The position numbers and the translations under genes are program-made. The notes under the pieces were generated by a model, which saw only the letters and a program-made list of their open reading frames with translations, had not been told where the DNA came from and did no database searches. Shown here in pieces: positions 47,588 through 56,111 of a stretch of 64,000 bases of DNA (position 1 is its first letter; every line of letters starts with the position of its first letter). Location: the NCBI GenBank assembly GCA_963975425.1, contig CAXBGS010000012.1, forward strand, positions 158,182 through 222,181, read 5' to 3'. The stretch comes from CAXBGS01 sp963975425 (GTDB lineage Bacteria; Planctomycetota; Planctomycetia; Pirellulales; Pirellulaceae).

Positions 47588-49138
47588 CTATGCTGAGTTT
47601 TCGGCTCTCGACGATTTTCGGAATCTAACCTTGATGGATCGTTTCCCGTCGTCTCGTAGCTTAACGCTCATGATTCGATAAAGCTCCGATTGCAATGACA
47701 TCACGTCACGAATCTTGGTCCAGTCGATTGGTTTAGATTTTGGGGTGCCTGATAGTTCTGCGCCGGTTGGTCTTTCGAACAAGCGTCGCTGGGGAGGAAA
47801 ATACTCTAGTTTTGCAACCAAAGCGGAATCTACTTCGGTTAACGTAATCGCTGGTGGCTTGACCTGAATTGGGTTGGGCGACCGAAGCAAATCCCAAATG
47901 CTCTCGTTCATTGCCAGAAGCAAAGCGGTGACCGGTTCCCATTCGATCTGGACGATCGAGTCAGCGAGGTCCGGTCCGCCATCACTGGCGTTGGTCAAGT
48001 CTGGAACGATTGGAACGGCTAGTCGACCACGCACACGCTGTCCAAGCTGTATCAATTCGACGATCGAGCTGACCAACTCGTAGAATACTTGAGCACCAAA
48101 ACTGCTTTGAGTGCCTTTGCTGGCGATTTTCTCTGATTCCGCGTCAAGCGTAACAGAGTCACTCCAAAATTCTGGTCTTTCGTCAGGGAGCCTGCTGTTT
48201 AATTGGCGGTTGCTTGCCGGACGGCCATCTAAATCGAGTTGTTGCCAAAATGCCGGCAGCAGTCCGTAGACGCTTCGTTGGAGCGGATGAACTTGCGAGT
48301 TTCCTTCCCAGTAGTCGCCGGACGTAAGCCGCGTGGCATCGCTGTAACGTCGGAGGTACCAGTTGTCGACTACTCGATCGTCGAGTAGATCGTCCGATTG
48401 GCAAGCATTGAACGCGATGCAACCGACGTACTGATGGATCGCGCGAATAGAGCGACGCTTCGCAAGTTGCTCGTCACGATCCTGACACTTATCAGCAAAG
48501 TCTTTGAGAAACTTGCTTCCCGGCCGGTCGCTGATAACGAACAGGTTTTCGTCGGAGCTGCTACCAGTGCTCTGTTCAATTTGCGCGAACGCATCACGAA
48601 TGTTTTGATCCAAACGTTCTTCATCGGCCGCTTCGGGCGATCCATCTAGTGAGATGGCAAGGATCGGGAGTTTCAGTTCGCGAGTTTCATTGGCAAGGTC
48701 TATGGCTCGACGGAGCGTGACCCACTCCGATCTTAGGTCGTCACCTGAATTCGCCAAGGCCTGAAGTTGTTCGCAACTATCGGTCCAAGCCTTAAGAGCA
48801 TTGGCATCTAAACAATGCTCAACCCCGTTGGATGATTTTGCAGCCGACAGCGAAACCACGACGACATCGACAAAACGTAGGGCTCTCTCAAGTGCCCACA
48901 CATCGCCATTAATGAGAAACTGCACGCACTGAGCAGCGGTTCGAATAATTTCGCGTTTTCCTTTACTCAGAACTGGGTCCGCCCGGCAATACTCGATGGA
49001 GCCGGATTCGAGAACTCGTCGGTCGAAGAATGCGATCGCAGCTTCGTCAGAATCGTCCAAATAGGCTTGCAGACACTCTGCGCTCGGGCACGCACCGATC
49101 AGCAACGCCTGTGGCGAGATAGTTGCGGGCTGACTCAT
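47588..49138 (-). CDS. Unknown protein, middle gene of the DAC-like operon
   Basis: This 516-residue protein starts MSQPATISPQALLIGA (49138); an upstream start at 49174 has no advantage. Its first third contains VDVVVVSLSAAKSSNG and LKLPILAISLDGSPE strands that suggest an alpha/beta domain. The middle has KRRSIRAIHQYVGCIAF and NWYLRRYSD. No known catalytic motif, signal or membrane span is seen. It lies 63 bases after one gene and 58 before the next, so it should be co-transcribed with both. Confidence 0.55.
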   Translation of the reverse strand: MSQPATISPQALLIGACPSAECLQAYLDDSDEAAIAFFDRRVLESGSIEYCRADPVLSKGKREIIRTAAQCVQFLINGDVWALERALRFVDVVVVSLSAAKSSNGVEHCLDANALKAWTDSCEQLQALANSGDDLRSEWVTLRRAIDLANETRELKLPILAISLDGSPEAADEERLDQNIRDAFAQIEQSTGSSSDENLFVISDRPGSKFLKDFADKCQDRDEQLAKRRSIRAIHQYVGCIAFNACQSDDLLDDRVVDNWYLRRYSDATRLTSGDYWEGNSQVHPLQRSVYGLLPAFWQQLDLDGRPASNRQLNSRLPDERPEFWSDSVTLDAESEKIASKGTQSSFGAQVFYELVSSIVELIQLGQRVRGRLAVPIVPDLTNASDGGPDLADSIVQIEWEPVTALLLAMNESIWDLLRSPNPIQVKPPAITLTEVDSALVAKLEYFPPQRRLFERPTGAELSGTPKSKPIDWTKIRDVMSLQSELYRIMSVKLRDDGKRSIKVRFRKSSRAENSA

Positions 49139-49199
49139 GCTGCATCCGGCGGGGGAGACGGGCTTGCAAAGCACCTATTCTGCCGAGTCCTCCCAATTC

Positions 49200-50069
49200 A
49201 ATCAAGCTGGCTGAAAAGTTTCAATTTGCTCAGCTTCTGCTGTCTTGATCTCAAAGTCCGGAGCAATTCGTTTGGCTCGCGATACTACGCTCTCAAACAT
49301 TTGGTCTTCACGACTGCCACTCTCTTGAGGTATGAGCCCACGAAGGTCCGTAACAACCTGCGGCAAGTAATGCGCAACGTATTCACGGGCCGAGTCCGCC
49401 TCGGCATCGAATGCATTACGTTCGTCTGATTTCGCAGTTAAGCAATCCACTTTGTCCAATTTGTTTTTCAGTGTCATTGCCAAGTCGATTGTTCGAGTAG
49501 CCATGCAAATCGACCTCAATAGGCCGCCATACGATCCTATTGCCGAACCTTTGCCGCTTTTCGCACGATTTAGTCGGTGAATGTGGCGTTGAAGAGCCGA
49601 ATGATTGAACCAAATCGATCGCGTCAATTGTGCAAGAATCCGACCACTTAGAATGGTCCACGCCTCTTCTTCTCGAGGGCTCATCTCGGACGAACCGCTC
49701 ATGTTGGTTTGAATGGACCGCGCGAGGTAGTCCAAGTACTTGCGACAACGATCGAAACGATGGCTCGCATCCAGAGCATCATCAGCGAGCGTACGCCGGA
49801 TCAATTCGCGCAAGTTGTCGCGGAATCTTTCGTGTTTGGCAGACCACCGAATCTGGATCAGCCAATCATTGCTGACTTCCAAACGATCAAAGTGAAAGAC
49901 GTAAGCGTTATCCAGGGCATCCAAAATGTCGCCAAGCAACGATCCCCATGCCGAAACCGACAGCGATTCATCCTTACAGATCTCGGCGTCGAGTCCAGCA
50001 ATCAAATCCTCGAGAATCTCTTTGTAGGCGGTGCGGTATCGTGAGGACCGGTTTGGACCCTGCTCGCCC
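49200..50069. repeat. 870-bp direct duplication, copy 1
   Basis: Offset by 2834 bases from 52034-52903. The protein translations and the antisense readings are identical across the unit, and every line compared by eye matched. Copy 1 ends where CCC is followed by C (here) or G (copy 2). The unit covers almost the whole gene plus its stop. Confidence 0.92.
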
Positions 50070-50095
50070 CGAACGGGGGTTAAACTATCACTCAT
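49202..50095 (-). CDS. Unknown helical protein, first gene of the DAC-like operon (native copy)
   Basis: The 297-residue protein begins MSDSLTPVRGEQGPNR, with GAGAAG 7 bases before ATG 50095, so this start is well supported. It is predicted mainly helical, with KEILEDLIAGLDAEICKD, WLIQIRWSAKHERFRDNLRE and YVAHYLPQVVTDLRGLIPQ segments. From codon 9 onward it is repeated in the fused gene at 52036. No known domain is recognised. Its position at the head of the operon and the good start signal mark this as the ancestral copy. Confidence 0.6.
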   Translation of the reverse strand: MSDSLTPVRGEQGPNRSSRYRTAYKEILEDLIAGLDAEICKDESLSVSAWGSLLGDILDALDNAYVFHFDRLEVSNDWLIQIRWSAKHERFRDNLRELIRRTLADDALDASHRFDRCRKYLDYLARSIQTNMSGSSEMSPREEEAWTILSGRILAQLTRSIWFNHSALQRHIHRLNRAKSGKGSAIGSYGGLLRSICMATRTIDLAMTLKNKLDKVDCLTAKSDERNAFDAEADSAREYVAHYLPQVVTDLRGLIPQESGSREDQMFESVVSRAKRIAPDFEIKTAEAEQIETFQPA

Positions 50096-50493
50096 TATAG
50101 CTTCTCTCGGGAACTGTTTGTGTGATATCAATCCGTCCGAGATTTGGTGGAATCATGATGGATTAACCACCTCCCGAAAAGTTGAACCATCCACCTATCA
50201 CGACTGGATTTCAAATGGGGGCTGATTTGTAGGGCACATTACCCACACCAATTTTTCACGTAAATTTTGGAGTCATCCGATAGTTCTGCGGGCTTCGAGT
50301 TCTTTTTTTGGACGACGTCGAGATTGGGGAAATCCCTTCAAAATTGCGAACTTATTCGTTGCCGAATCCCACCTCGGCAGTATGCTTTTAGCGTTTCGAG
50401 GGAACGTAGTCTACCTAGTTATCGCCTCAAATGCCCGTAAGAATCCAGCCAAATTATCCGTAGTTACTGTCGGAAAGGAAAGGGGGCAGTGTT
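50096..50493. other. Divergent promoter region between the DAC-like operon and the SLATT gene
   Basis: About 400 bases with no gene. It should hold the promoters of both divergent units; no clear consensus boxes were found. Confidence 0.4.
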
Positions 50494-51081
50494 ATGGCTA
50501 GTAATCAAGGCAGGGAAGGCGCCGGCGCTGACACGTCTGCGGCTGTTGATACGCCGTTAGCGGTTTTGCCGCAAAATCAGTTGGGACAGCTACGTGAGCT
50601 CTGTAAAAACTGTCGACTCGGGAAGCATAAGCACTTTCGCGCCGCTGACCGAAAGCAGCATTTGAGCGAGCTACTAGGTTACTTCTTGATCATTTCAAGC
50701 GGAATCATTTCAGCTTTGCTGTACTTCCGCCTGCTGGCCAAAACGGCACCTGATTGGCTGACAATCCCAGCCGTTTTTCTTGCAACACTCGCTACGATAC
50801 TTTCAGGAGTCCAGTCATTTGCGCAGCTCGCAAAGAGAGTCGAAACGCATCGCGATGTTGGAAACCGATATCTTTATATTTGCAGAAAAGCCGAGCTAAT
50901 TATCGCGGAACTACTCGACCGAACGTTGGACCCCAAGGAGTCAGCATTGGCAATCCGTGAGCTGATCGACGAATACGACGTCGCGAACCGTGCAGCTGAG
51001 GCTGTGTCGACTTCTCAAAACGACTTTCTGTTCGCCAAGGCTCAACTTGTGAATGCCGAAGTGTCGCCGCCACACAGCTAG
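50494..51081 (+). CDS. SLATT-type two-transmembrane protein
   Basis: The 195-residue protein has a soluble N-terminus, two close hydrophobic segments (LLGYFLIISSGIISALLYFRLL and WLTIPAVFLATLATILSGVQSF) and a helical C-terminal region (AKRVETHRDVGNRYLYICRKAELIIAE). This order matches SLATT domains (two-helix membrane effectors associated with nucleotide-signalling defence systems). The RBS AAAGGGGGCAG is strong. Its location, divergent from an operon with a DAC-like domain and inside a duplication, supports a conflict-system role, but the assignment rests on topology and weak sequence resemblance. Confidence 0.6.
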   Translation: MASNQGREGAGADTSAAVDTPLAVLPQNQLGQLRELCKNCRLGKHKHFRAADRKQHLSELLGYFLIISSGIISALLYFRLLAKTAPDWLTIPAVFLATLATILSGVQSFAQLAKRVETHRDVGNRYLYICRKAELIIAELLDRTLDPKESALAIRELIDEYDVANRAAEAVSTSQNDFLFAKAQLVNAEVSPPHS

Positions 51082-51233
51082 GCACCGTCCCGCAAGTGGA
51101 AACCTATCGATGAATACAACGAGAACAACTAGAGCAGAGTAGTGGTTCGTCAGGCATGAAAATTAGCGTTGCGTCGAATTGAAAAATCGACGCTGATTCA
51201 CGGAACCAGCTGCAGTCAACAGAGTGTTTCGTG
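51082..51233. other. Intergenic, nothing seen
   Basis: Short spacer between the SLATT gene and the IS630 remnant. Confidence 0.3.
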
Positions 51234-51893
51234 ATGAGCGAGAAGAAGTCCATCGTTAGGTCGTCCGAGTCGCAACGCAAGGTCTGCACGGACGTGATCG
51301 GCAAACTCAAGCGAACCGCCCAAAAAAAGGTCGTCAAGCCCAAATGTTTCTCAAGGCCGATGCCGACGGCCCAGCTTGGACGGACACTCAATTCGCTGAA
51401 GCATTTTACTGTCGCACATAGACTGTCGAGAATGTCAGACAACGAATCGTTGAGATTGGCTTGGAACGGACGCTCGTCCGAAGAAAGTCGTACACTGCCG
51501 GGGCAAGAAATCTCCTCGACGGAAAGGAAGAGGCGAAGATCATCGCGATGCGGCTGCGTTCCCGCCAGTAGGTTACAGCAAGTGGATACTTCGTCTGTTG
51601 GCTTGAAAAGTCGTCGTGTTAAAGGTGGTCGAAAAGATCAGCCATGAGACGGTACGTCAAACGCCAAAGAAGAACTCGCATGACCAATCGAGCCATCGAC
51701 TACAGGGAGATCCCACTGCAGTACGACGCCGAATTCTTAGCGCACATGAACAATGCGATTGAAAGCTACGAAAAACCGTGCGATCCGGCCCAGCCGGTGA
51801 TCTGCATGGACGAGCAGCGCAGCGTGGAGTGGCGAATGAAAATCGACGACGCAAAATACAAACTTAAGTCCGTCTACCCTAAAATTGATGCCT
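51234..51893 (+). pseudogene. IS630-family transposase remnant, frameshifts and deletion
   Basis: Reading across frames gives KVCTDVIGKLK, then AQMFLKADADGPAWTDTQFA, FYCRT-stop-TVENVRQRIVEIGLE, LLDGKEEAKIIAMRLRSRQ, VVEKISHETVRQTPKKN and, near 51815, QPVICMDEQ. This is the order of an IS630-group transposase of the type with an N-terminal KADADGPAW segment. A TAG after FYCRT, several frame changes and the loss of the DDE core between CMDEQ and the C-terminal DAKYKLKSVYPKI show it is dead. Confidence 0.75.
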
Positions 51894-52033
51894 GACGAAC
51901 CAGTAGTCTGGTTCTATTGGATACCGTTCGCCGAACCGAGAAATAGCGGATCGGGATCGCGGCAGCCCGTCATCGTGTCTATGGACATTCCCCTCGAATC
52001 GCTCTTGGCGATGCGAACTCCATGTGATGAGAA

Positions 52034-52903
52034 AATCAAGCTGGCTGAAAAGTTTCAATTTGCTCAGCTTCTGCTGTCTTGATCTCAAAGTCCGGAGCAA
52101 TTCGTTTGGCTCGCGATACTACGCTCTCAAACATTTGGTCTTCACGACTGCCACTCTCTTGAGGTATGAGCCCACGAAGGTCCGTAACAACCTGCGGCAA
52201 GTAATGCGCAACGTATTCACGGGCCGAGTCCGCCTCGGCATCGAATGCATTACGTTCGTCTGATTTCGCAGTTAAGCAATCCACTTTGTCCAATTTGTTT
52301 TTCAGTGTCATTGCCAAGTCGATTGTTCGAGTAGCCATGCAAATCGACCTCAATAGGCCGCCATACGATCCTATTGCCGAACCTTTGCCGCTTTTCGCAC
52401 GATTTAGTCGGTGAATGTGGCGTTGAAGAGCCGAATGATTGAACCAAATCGATCGCGTCAATTGTGCAAGAATCCGACCACTTAGAATGGTCCACGCCTC
52501 TTCTTCTCGAGGGCTCATCTCGGACGAACCGCTCATGTTGGTTTGAATGGACCGCGCGAGGTAGTCCAAGTACTTGCGACAACGATCGAAACGATGGCTC
52601 GCATCCAGAGCATCATCAGCGAGCGTACGCCGGATCAATTCGCGCAAGTTGTCGCGGAATCTTTCGTGTTTGGCAGACCACCGAATCTGGATCAGCCAAT
52701 CATTGCTGACTTCCAAACGATCAAAGTGAAAGACGTAAGCGTTATCCAGGGCATCCAAAATGTCGCCAAGCAACGATCCCCATGCCGAAACCGACAGCGA
52801 TTCATCCTTACAGATCTCGGCGTCGAGTCCAGCAATCAAATCCTCGAGAATCTCTTTGTAGGCGGTGCGGTATCGTGAGGACCGGTTTGGACCCTGCTCG
52901 CCC
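52034..52903. repeat. 870-bp direct duplication, copy 2
   Basis: This is the second copy of the unit at 49200-50069. Here it is joined at its upstream side to the N-terminus of another gene. Confidence 0.92.
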
Positions 52904-53142
52904 GGTGACACGAGGATGTTAGGCACTTGCTCGACTCGATCAAACACGGCACTAATGAAAGCGCGTACGAGCGGGGTTGGCAGGGGCATTGTCGATCTAC
53001 CGCCGACTGAAAGTCGAACCGTTGGCGTAGCTCCCACACGTCCGATCGATCGATTAAAATGCTCTGCGTACTCGATCACGTTGTCGTGTTCGTTCCGCAT
53101 TAACGCGTTAACCATTGTAGAAATAGTTTCTTCTAAATCCAT
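52036..53142 (-). CDS. Fused gene: small-protein-like N-terminus plus duplicated operon gene
   Basis: The 368-residue frame begins MDLEETISTMVNALM (53142) and changes to the duplicated sequence after LVSPG at the 52903 junction. Residues 1-79 (NVIEYAEHFNRSIGRVGATPTVRL, then PTPLVRAFISAVFDRVEQ) resemble the 84-residue protein at 63680 in length, order and pattern (AxHAxHL, GGFPPTLRVS, LAREFCRASCRLVL). The fusion is therefore a chimera created when the 870-bp block landed in that gene. The start site has no strong ribosome-binding site. Whether the chimera is expressed is unknown. Confidence 0.6.
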   Translation of the reverse strand: MDLEETISTMVNALMRNEHDNVIEYAEHFNRSIGRVGATPTVRLSVGGRSTMPLPTPLVRAFISAVFDRVEQVPNILVSPGEQGPNRSSRYRTAYKEILEDLIAGLDAEICKDESLSVSAWGSLLGDILDALDNAYVFHFDRLEVSNDWLIQIRWSAKHERFRDNLRELIRRTLADDALDASHRFDRCRKYLDYLARSIQTNMSGSSEMSPREEEAWTILSGRILAQLTRSIWFNHSALQRHIHRLNRAKSGKGSAIGSYGGLLRSICMATRTIDLAMTLKNKLDKVDCLTAKSDERNAFDAEADSAREYVAHYLPQVVTDLRGLIPQESGSREDQMFESVVSRAKRIAPDFEIKTAEAEQIETFQPA

Positions 53143-53431
53143 GTGTTCACATTGCAGGCACAATATGCACTTTGTCAACCCCCTTTCCTATAAAGGCTTG
53201 CACGCCTCTTTCTTCTTGAAAGTCTTTCTACGTAGTTGTCTTCACCTCCGCTTCAGACCTTACGCTGCTCTGCAAACGACTCCGTCAATTTGCGACCGTA
53301 ACCGTACACCTGAACCAGTTGGCGGGTGGGGTTGAGTACTTGGTCCGTCGGCGGCGGGTTCGTTTGCGGTCGGCTGACTGGCGGCGATCATCCACGCCGT
53401 ACGTTCGAATCGATTCCGGGTGTTCGGGCTT

Positions 53432-53907
53432 CTAGGCATACGGTACCAATCTCAGCCAGTACATTTCCCCAGTAAGCGATCCCTCAAGCTCATCGAGCAG
53501 GTAATCTCGCACGTCCAAGTCGTTGGGGACCGTGCTTGTGATGATCGTCGTCAAGTTCGCCATACGCTCACCCGCCTCGACCGACCTTTGAACCTCCAAT
53601 TGGTGCGACCCAACACCATACGACTCATCATTTGCTCGCAGTCGATTGGGATCGACGCAACTTCGGTTAATCGATTCAGCGCCTCTCAATGACTAAAGAC
53701 GTAAGCGGCGGATTGCCCGAGATTGCTTTTGGGTAAAACATGACGCGGCGACGTCGCTTCGCTGTCGAGGTGCTCATTGATCAAGCCGAGCCCCTGACGC
53801 GACACACTCTTCGGACGCATTCGAACCTGCGAATCATCAAGCATTTTGATTTGGTCTTCGAAATCGCAGAGCATTCGAATCAGCGACTCCAGTTTGGCGA
53901 CCTGCAT
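53432..53907 (-). pseudogene. tnpC: IS66 TnpC remnant, multiply frameshifted
   Basis: Minus-strand pieces VAKLESLIRMLCDFEDQIKM, RPKSVSRQGLGLINEHLDS and RHVLPKSNLGQSAAYVF correspond to the LPKSxLGxAxxY region of IS66 TnpC. The next part, in another frame, reads MVLGRTNWRFKGRSRR, and TTIITSTVPNDLDVRDYLLD in a third is the C-terminal segment also seen at 38315. The gene is degraded. Confidence 0.7.
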
Positions 53908-53953
53908 CGGGAAACCGCCACGGCACGCAAGCAATTCATGCCTTGTTCGCCGA

Positions 53954-54211
53954 ATGAACCCAACAGAGACACTCAACGTGATGATGGAAGTCCCAGGGAT
54001 CGTCATCGTCGACGAAACGAGCGATCACGCAAACAACCTTGCGAACTGGCTCAATCGAAGTGGCTGTCCACCGGCGTTACGCGTCTCGACACCGGAGCGA
54101 ACCGGTACCGGTTTCATGGTGACAAATCAGATGACCCGCTAATTCGGTAGAGCTGCATGCCAAGTCATTCTCGACAAAAACGAGGCGGGTTGTGATCCAG
54201 CCCATGGGTGA
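53954..54211 (+). pseudogene. Copy of the small 84-residue family, premature TAA
   Basis: ATG 53954 opens MNPTETLNVMMEVPG, SDHANNLANWLNRSGCPPAL and RVSTPERTGTGFMVTNQM, then TR, then TAA at 54140-54142. If read through, the frame continues FGRAACQVILDKNEAG to a stop at 54211, matching EFCRASCRLVLDQNEAG of the intact gene at 63680. A GAA to TAA change probably caused the stop. The intact copy at 63680 and the N-terminus of the chimera at 53142 are its relatives. Confidence 0.75.
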
Positions 54212-54320
54212 CTGGCGACTTTCCATAACATATAGTTTTACACCGATGGGACTGAGGCTGAGCCGCTTGCTTTCGTGTGCAGATATCCGTATCTCATGAT
54301 TACGAATTTCGGTCCTTAAG

Positions 54321-54656
54321 TCAAACGAATACGACCGCGTTGTTTATTTCGCTGTCGACTGTCTGGAAACAGAGGGCGTCGATATCGCGGATGAGCCGGG
54401 ACGCGGAATGCTTTTCAGTCCAAAAAATGATACCACAGTGCTCGTGTCCTTGGTTCGCTAGCCGCAAAAAGTCACGATCACGTGTTATGAAAACTTTTCG
54501 ATTGACTCGACAATGCGTGAGTTGTTCCAGGTCGCTGACGCCTCTCAGTTCAGATTCGGATGTCGTCGTACAACTGCGACCGAGCTGGCGAAGTCCGAAA
54601 GCAACGCGTCCTGGAACGCATTCATCAAGATGAAACTGGAGCGTCTCGTCTCGCAT
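54321..54656 (-). CDS. DUF5615 PIN-like toxin
   Basis: The 111-residue protein begins MRDETLQFHLDECVPGRVA. The Mut7-C/DUF5615 pattern has the first acidic residues in FHLDECV, then ELRGVSDLEQL and the central KVFITRDRDFLRLANQGHEHCGIIFW. This is a predicted RNase fold of toxin-antitoxin modules. ATG 54656 is preferred over the preceding TTG. Its start overlaps the antitoxin-gene end by about 30 bases. Confidence 0.85.
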   Translation of the reverse strand: MRDETLQFHLDECVPGRVAFGLRQLGRSCTTTSESELRGVSDLEQLTHCRVNRKVFITRDRDFLRLANQGHEHCGIIFWTEKHSASRLIRDIDALCFQTVDSEINNAVVFV

Positions 54657-54969
54657 CAAACCTCGCTAGTAGCGGCCATTCGAAAAGCGTATGCGAGCCT
54701 TGTTTGACCATGTCGCTTACGACCGCATCGTCATCACGTATCGCCTGCTGAACTTCATTGCGGTTTTCGAAGTAGAACGCCAATGCCGCATGCACCTGGG
54801 CCAACGTGAGGTTCTCGTAGTCCAGTGCGATTTGTTCGGATGAATGACCGAACCGTTGGTGATCGATCACGATGTCCTGGACTCGCAGCCTCGTTCCACG
54901 AACGAAAGCACGATCCTGACCAGCTCGATTCTTGCGAATGTCGATGTATGACTGCATATCAGTGTTCAT
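54625..54969 (-). CDS. DUF433 antitoxin
   Basis: The 114-residue protein starts MNTDMQSYIDIRKNRAG and has the DUF433 winged helix: AFVRGTRLRVQDIVIDHQRF and YENLTLAQVHAALAFYFENRNEV. It probably represses the pair and neutralises the DUF5615 toxin. The start was set at ATG 54969; the longer frame lacks a family-like beginning. Confidence 0.85.
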   Translation of the reverse strand: MNTDMQSYIDIRKNRAGQDRAFVRGTRLRVQDIVIDHQRFGHSSEQIALDYENLTLAQVHAALAFYFENRNEVQQAIRDDDAVVSDMVKQGSHTLFEWPLLARFDARRDAPVSS

Positions 54970-55073
54970 CCTTCGACCGTAGCACGAAATTCTCTCACAT
55001 GTCAAACAAACGAATGGGGGGGCAGCGAACGGTCACTGTTGACAGTTGGGAATGACTGCGCTATCGATCATCC

Positions 55074-55685
55074 ATGCTCGTTGATGACCGCAGCTTTGGA
55101 ATCGTAATCGCGTTTGTGATTCCAGGTTGGATTGCACTGTTGGGGCTTGCGCCGTTCGTGCCGCTTTTCGACCAGTGGTTGTCGGGGCCGTTGGACGAGA
55201 GTCCTACCGTTGGTGGATTTCTCTACTCGCTTCTTGCATCGATTGCCCTTGGGATCTTCGCGAGCACGCTGCGTTGGCTTGCTGTTGACTCTTTGATTGC
55301 GGTTTTTCAACCCACCAAGAGAGCTCCTGACTTTGGAAAACTTCGCGACGCCCATGACGCGATGAGAGTGATTATTGAAGGTCAGTACCGATTCTATCAA
55401 TTCTACGGAAACGGGTTCATCGCGATTTTGGCCGTCGCATGTGCGCGATGGTTTCACCACTCGTTCGATTGGTCGGAGTTCGCACTCTTTGCTCTGATCG
55501 GGATCATACTCTTACTTGGCGCCCGAGATACAAAACACAAGTACGACGTTCGCCTCGCGCAATTGCTCCCGACCACGATAGAGGATCAAAAAGTCAATCA
55601 GCGTCGCGATCGTAGTCGCAACTCGAATCGGGACACGAAAGCGGCCAAGTCGGTGTCCAGAGCTAGACAGAACGTCCGCAGTTGA
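55074..55685 (+). CDS. Membrane protein of unknown function (four helices)
   Basis: The 203-residue protein has four hydrophobic segments: IVIAFVIPGWIALLGLA, LYSLLASIALGIFASTL, FIAILAVACARWF and FALFALIGIILLLGA, and a basic tail. It resembles DUF6338-type membrane proteins in topology. The last 88 bases overlap the convergent XRE regulator gene, so transcription may interfere. Function unknown. Confidence 0.6.
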   Translation: MLVDDRSFGIVIAFVIPGWIALLGLAPFVPLFDQWLSGPLDESPTVGGFLYSLLASIALGIFASTLRWLAVDSLIAVFQPTKRAPDFGKLRDAHDAMRVIIEGQYRFYQFYGNGFIAILAVACARWFHHSFDWSEFALFALIGIILLLGARDTKHKYDVRLAQLLPTTIEDQKVNQRRDRSRNSNRDTKAAKSVSRARQNVRS

Positions 55686-55849
55686 ATGACGTCGAGGCGT
55701 AGCTCGCCTCTTTCGACCTTGCTGACGAAGGATTGAGTCTCACCGATGCGTTCCGCGAGCGTGGTTTGCGTGATCCCAGCATCCACCCTAACCTGGCGTA
55801 AAACAGCCAGGAACACGGCGTTTTCCTTGGTGGCGATCGATTTTTCCAT
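55598..55849 (-). CDS. XRE/Cro-C1-type regulator
   Basis: This 83-residue helix-turn-helix protein has LRQVRVDAGITQTTLAERIGE and TQSFVSKVERGELRLDVIQL, classical XRE motifs. The RBS AAGGGC lies 3 bases before ATG 55849. Its upstream region carries a 9-bp inverted repeat, probably its operator. It could control the following mobile-element genes. Confidence 0.88.
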   Translation of the reverse strand: MEKSIATKENAVFLAVLRQVRVDAGITQTTLAERIGETQSFVSKVERGELRLDVIQLRTFCLALDTDLAAFVSRFELRLRSRR

Positions 55850-55879
55850 AAGCCCTTGCTCGCAGGTGAGCCGAAGCCT

Positions 55880-55913
55880 ATAGTCAAAAGCGGAATAGTC
55901 AGAATTTGACTAT
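55880..55913. promoter_or_regulatory. Candidate operator of the XRE regulator
   Basis: ATAGTCAAA at 55880-55888 and TTTGACTAT at 55905-55913 are exact inverted repeats separated by 16 bases, and a further ATAGTCAGAA lies between them. The site is 31 bases upstream of the regulator start, and 34 upstream of the small plus-strand gene. Confidence 0.6.
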
Positions 55914-55946
55914 CGCGTCCATCGCCTCATTTCCCAGAGCAGTGCT

Positions 55947-56111
55947 ATGACAAACGGAAACGGAAACGGAAAACACCACGACGACGATGAGAAGAATGAC
56001 GGTGCGGAATCCCCTGCTACGCTGCAGCCCGCGGCGTCTGATCGGAAGCCGTCTGAGACTCGTCAAGAGAATAGCGCGTCGACTGAAAATGTAACCGCGA
56101 AGTCCAGCTGA
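55947..56111 (+). CDS. Small disordered protein, unknown
   Basis: This 54-codon frame (MTNGNGNGKHHDDDEKNDGA, then Ser/Thr/Glu-rich) is placed behind a possible promoter at the XRE operator. It is too short for the usual ORF cutoff. No ribosome-binding site is convincing. It may be a real accessory gene or chance. Confidence 0.35.
   Translation: MTNGNGNGKHHDDDEKNDGAESPATLQPAASDRKPSETRQENSASTENVTAKSS

Noticed and set aside
53298..53320. CGTAACCGTACACC near 53298 matching 18781-18794 in the IS630 gene
   Set aside because: The 14-base match could reflect an IS630 remnant, but flanking sequence does not continue the homology, so it is left as chance.
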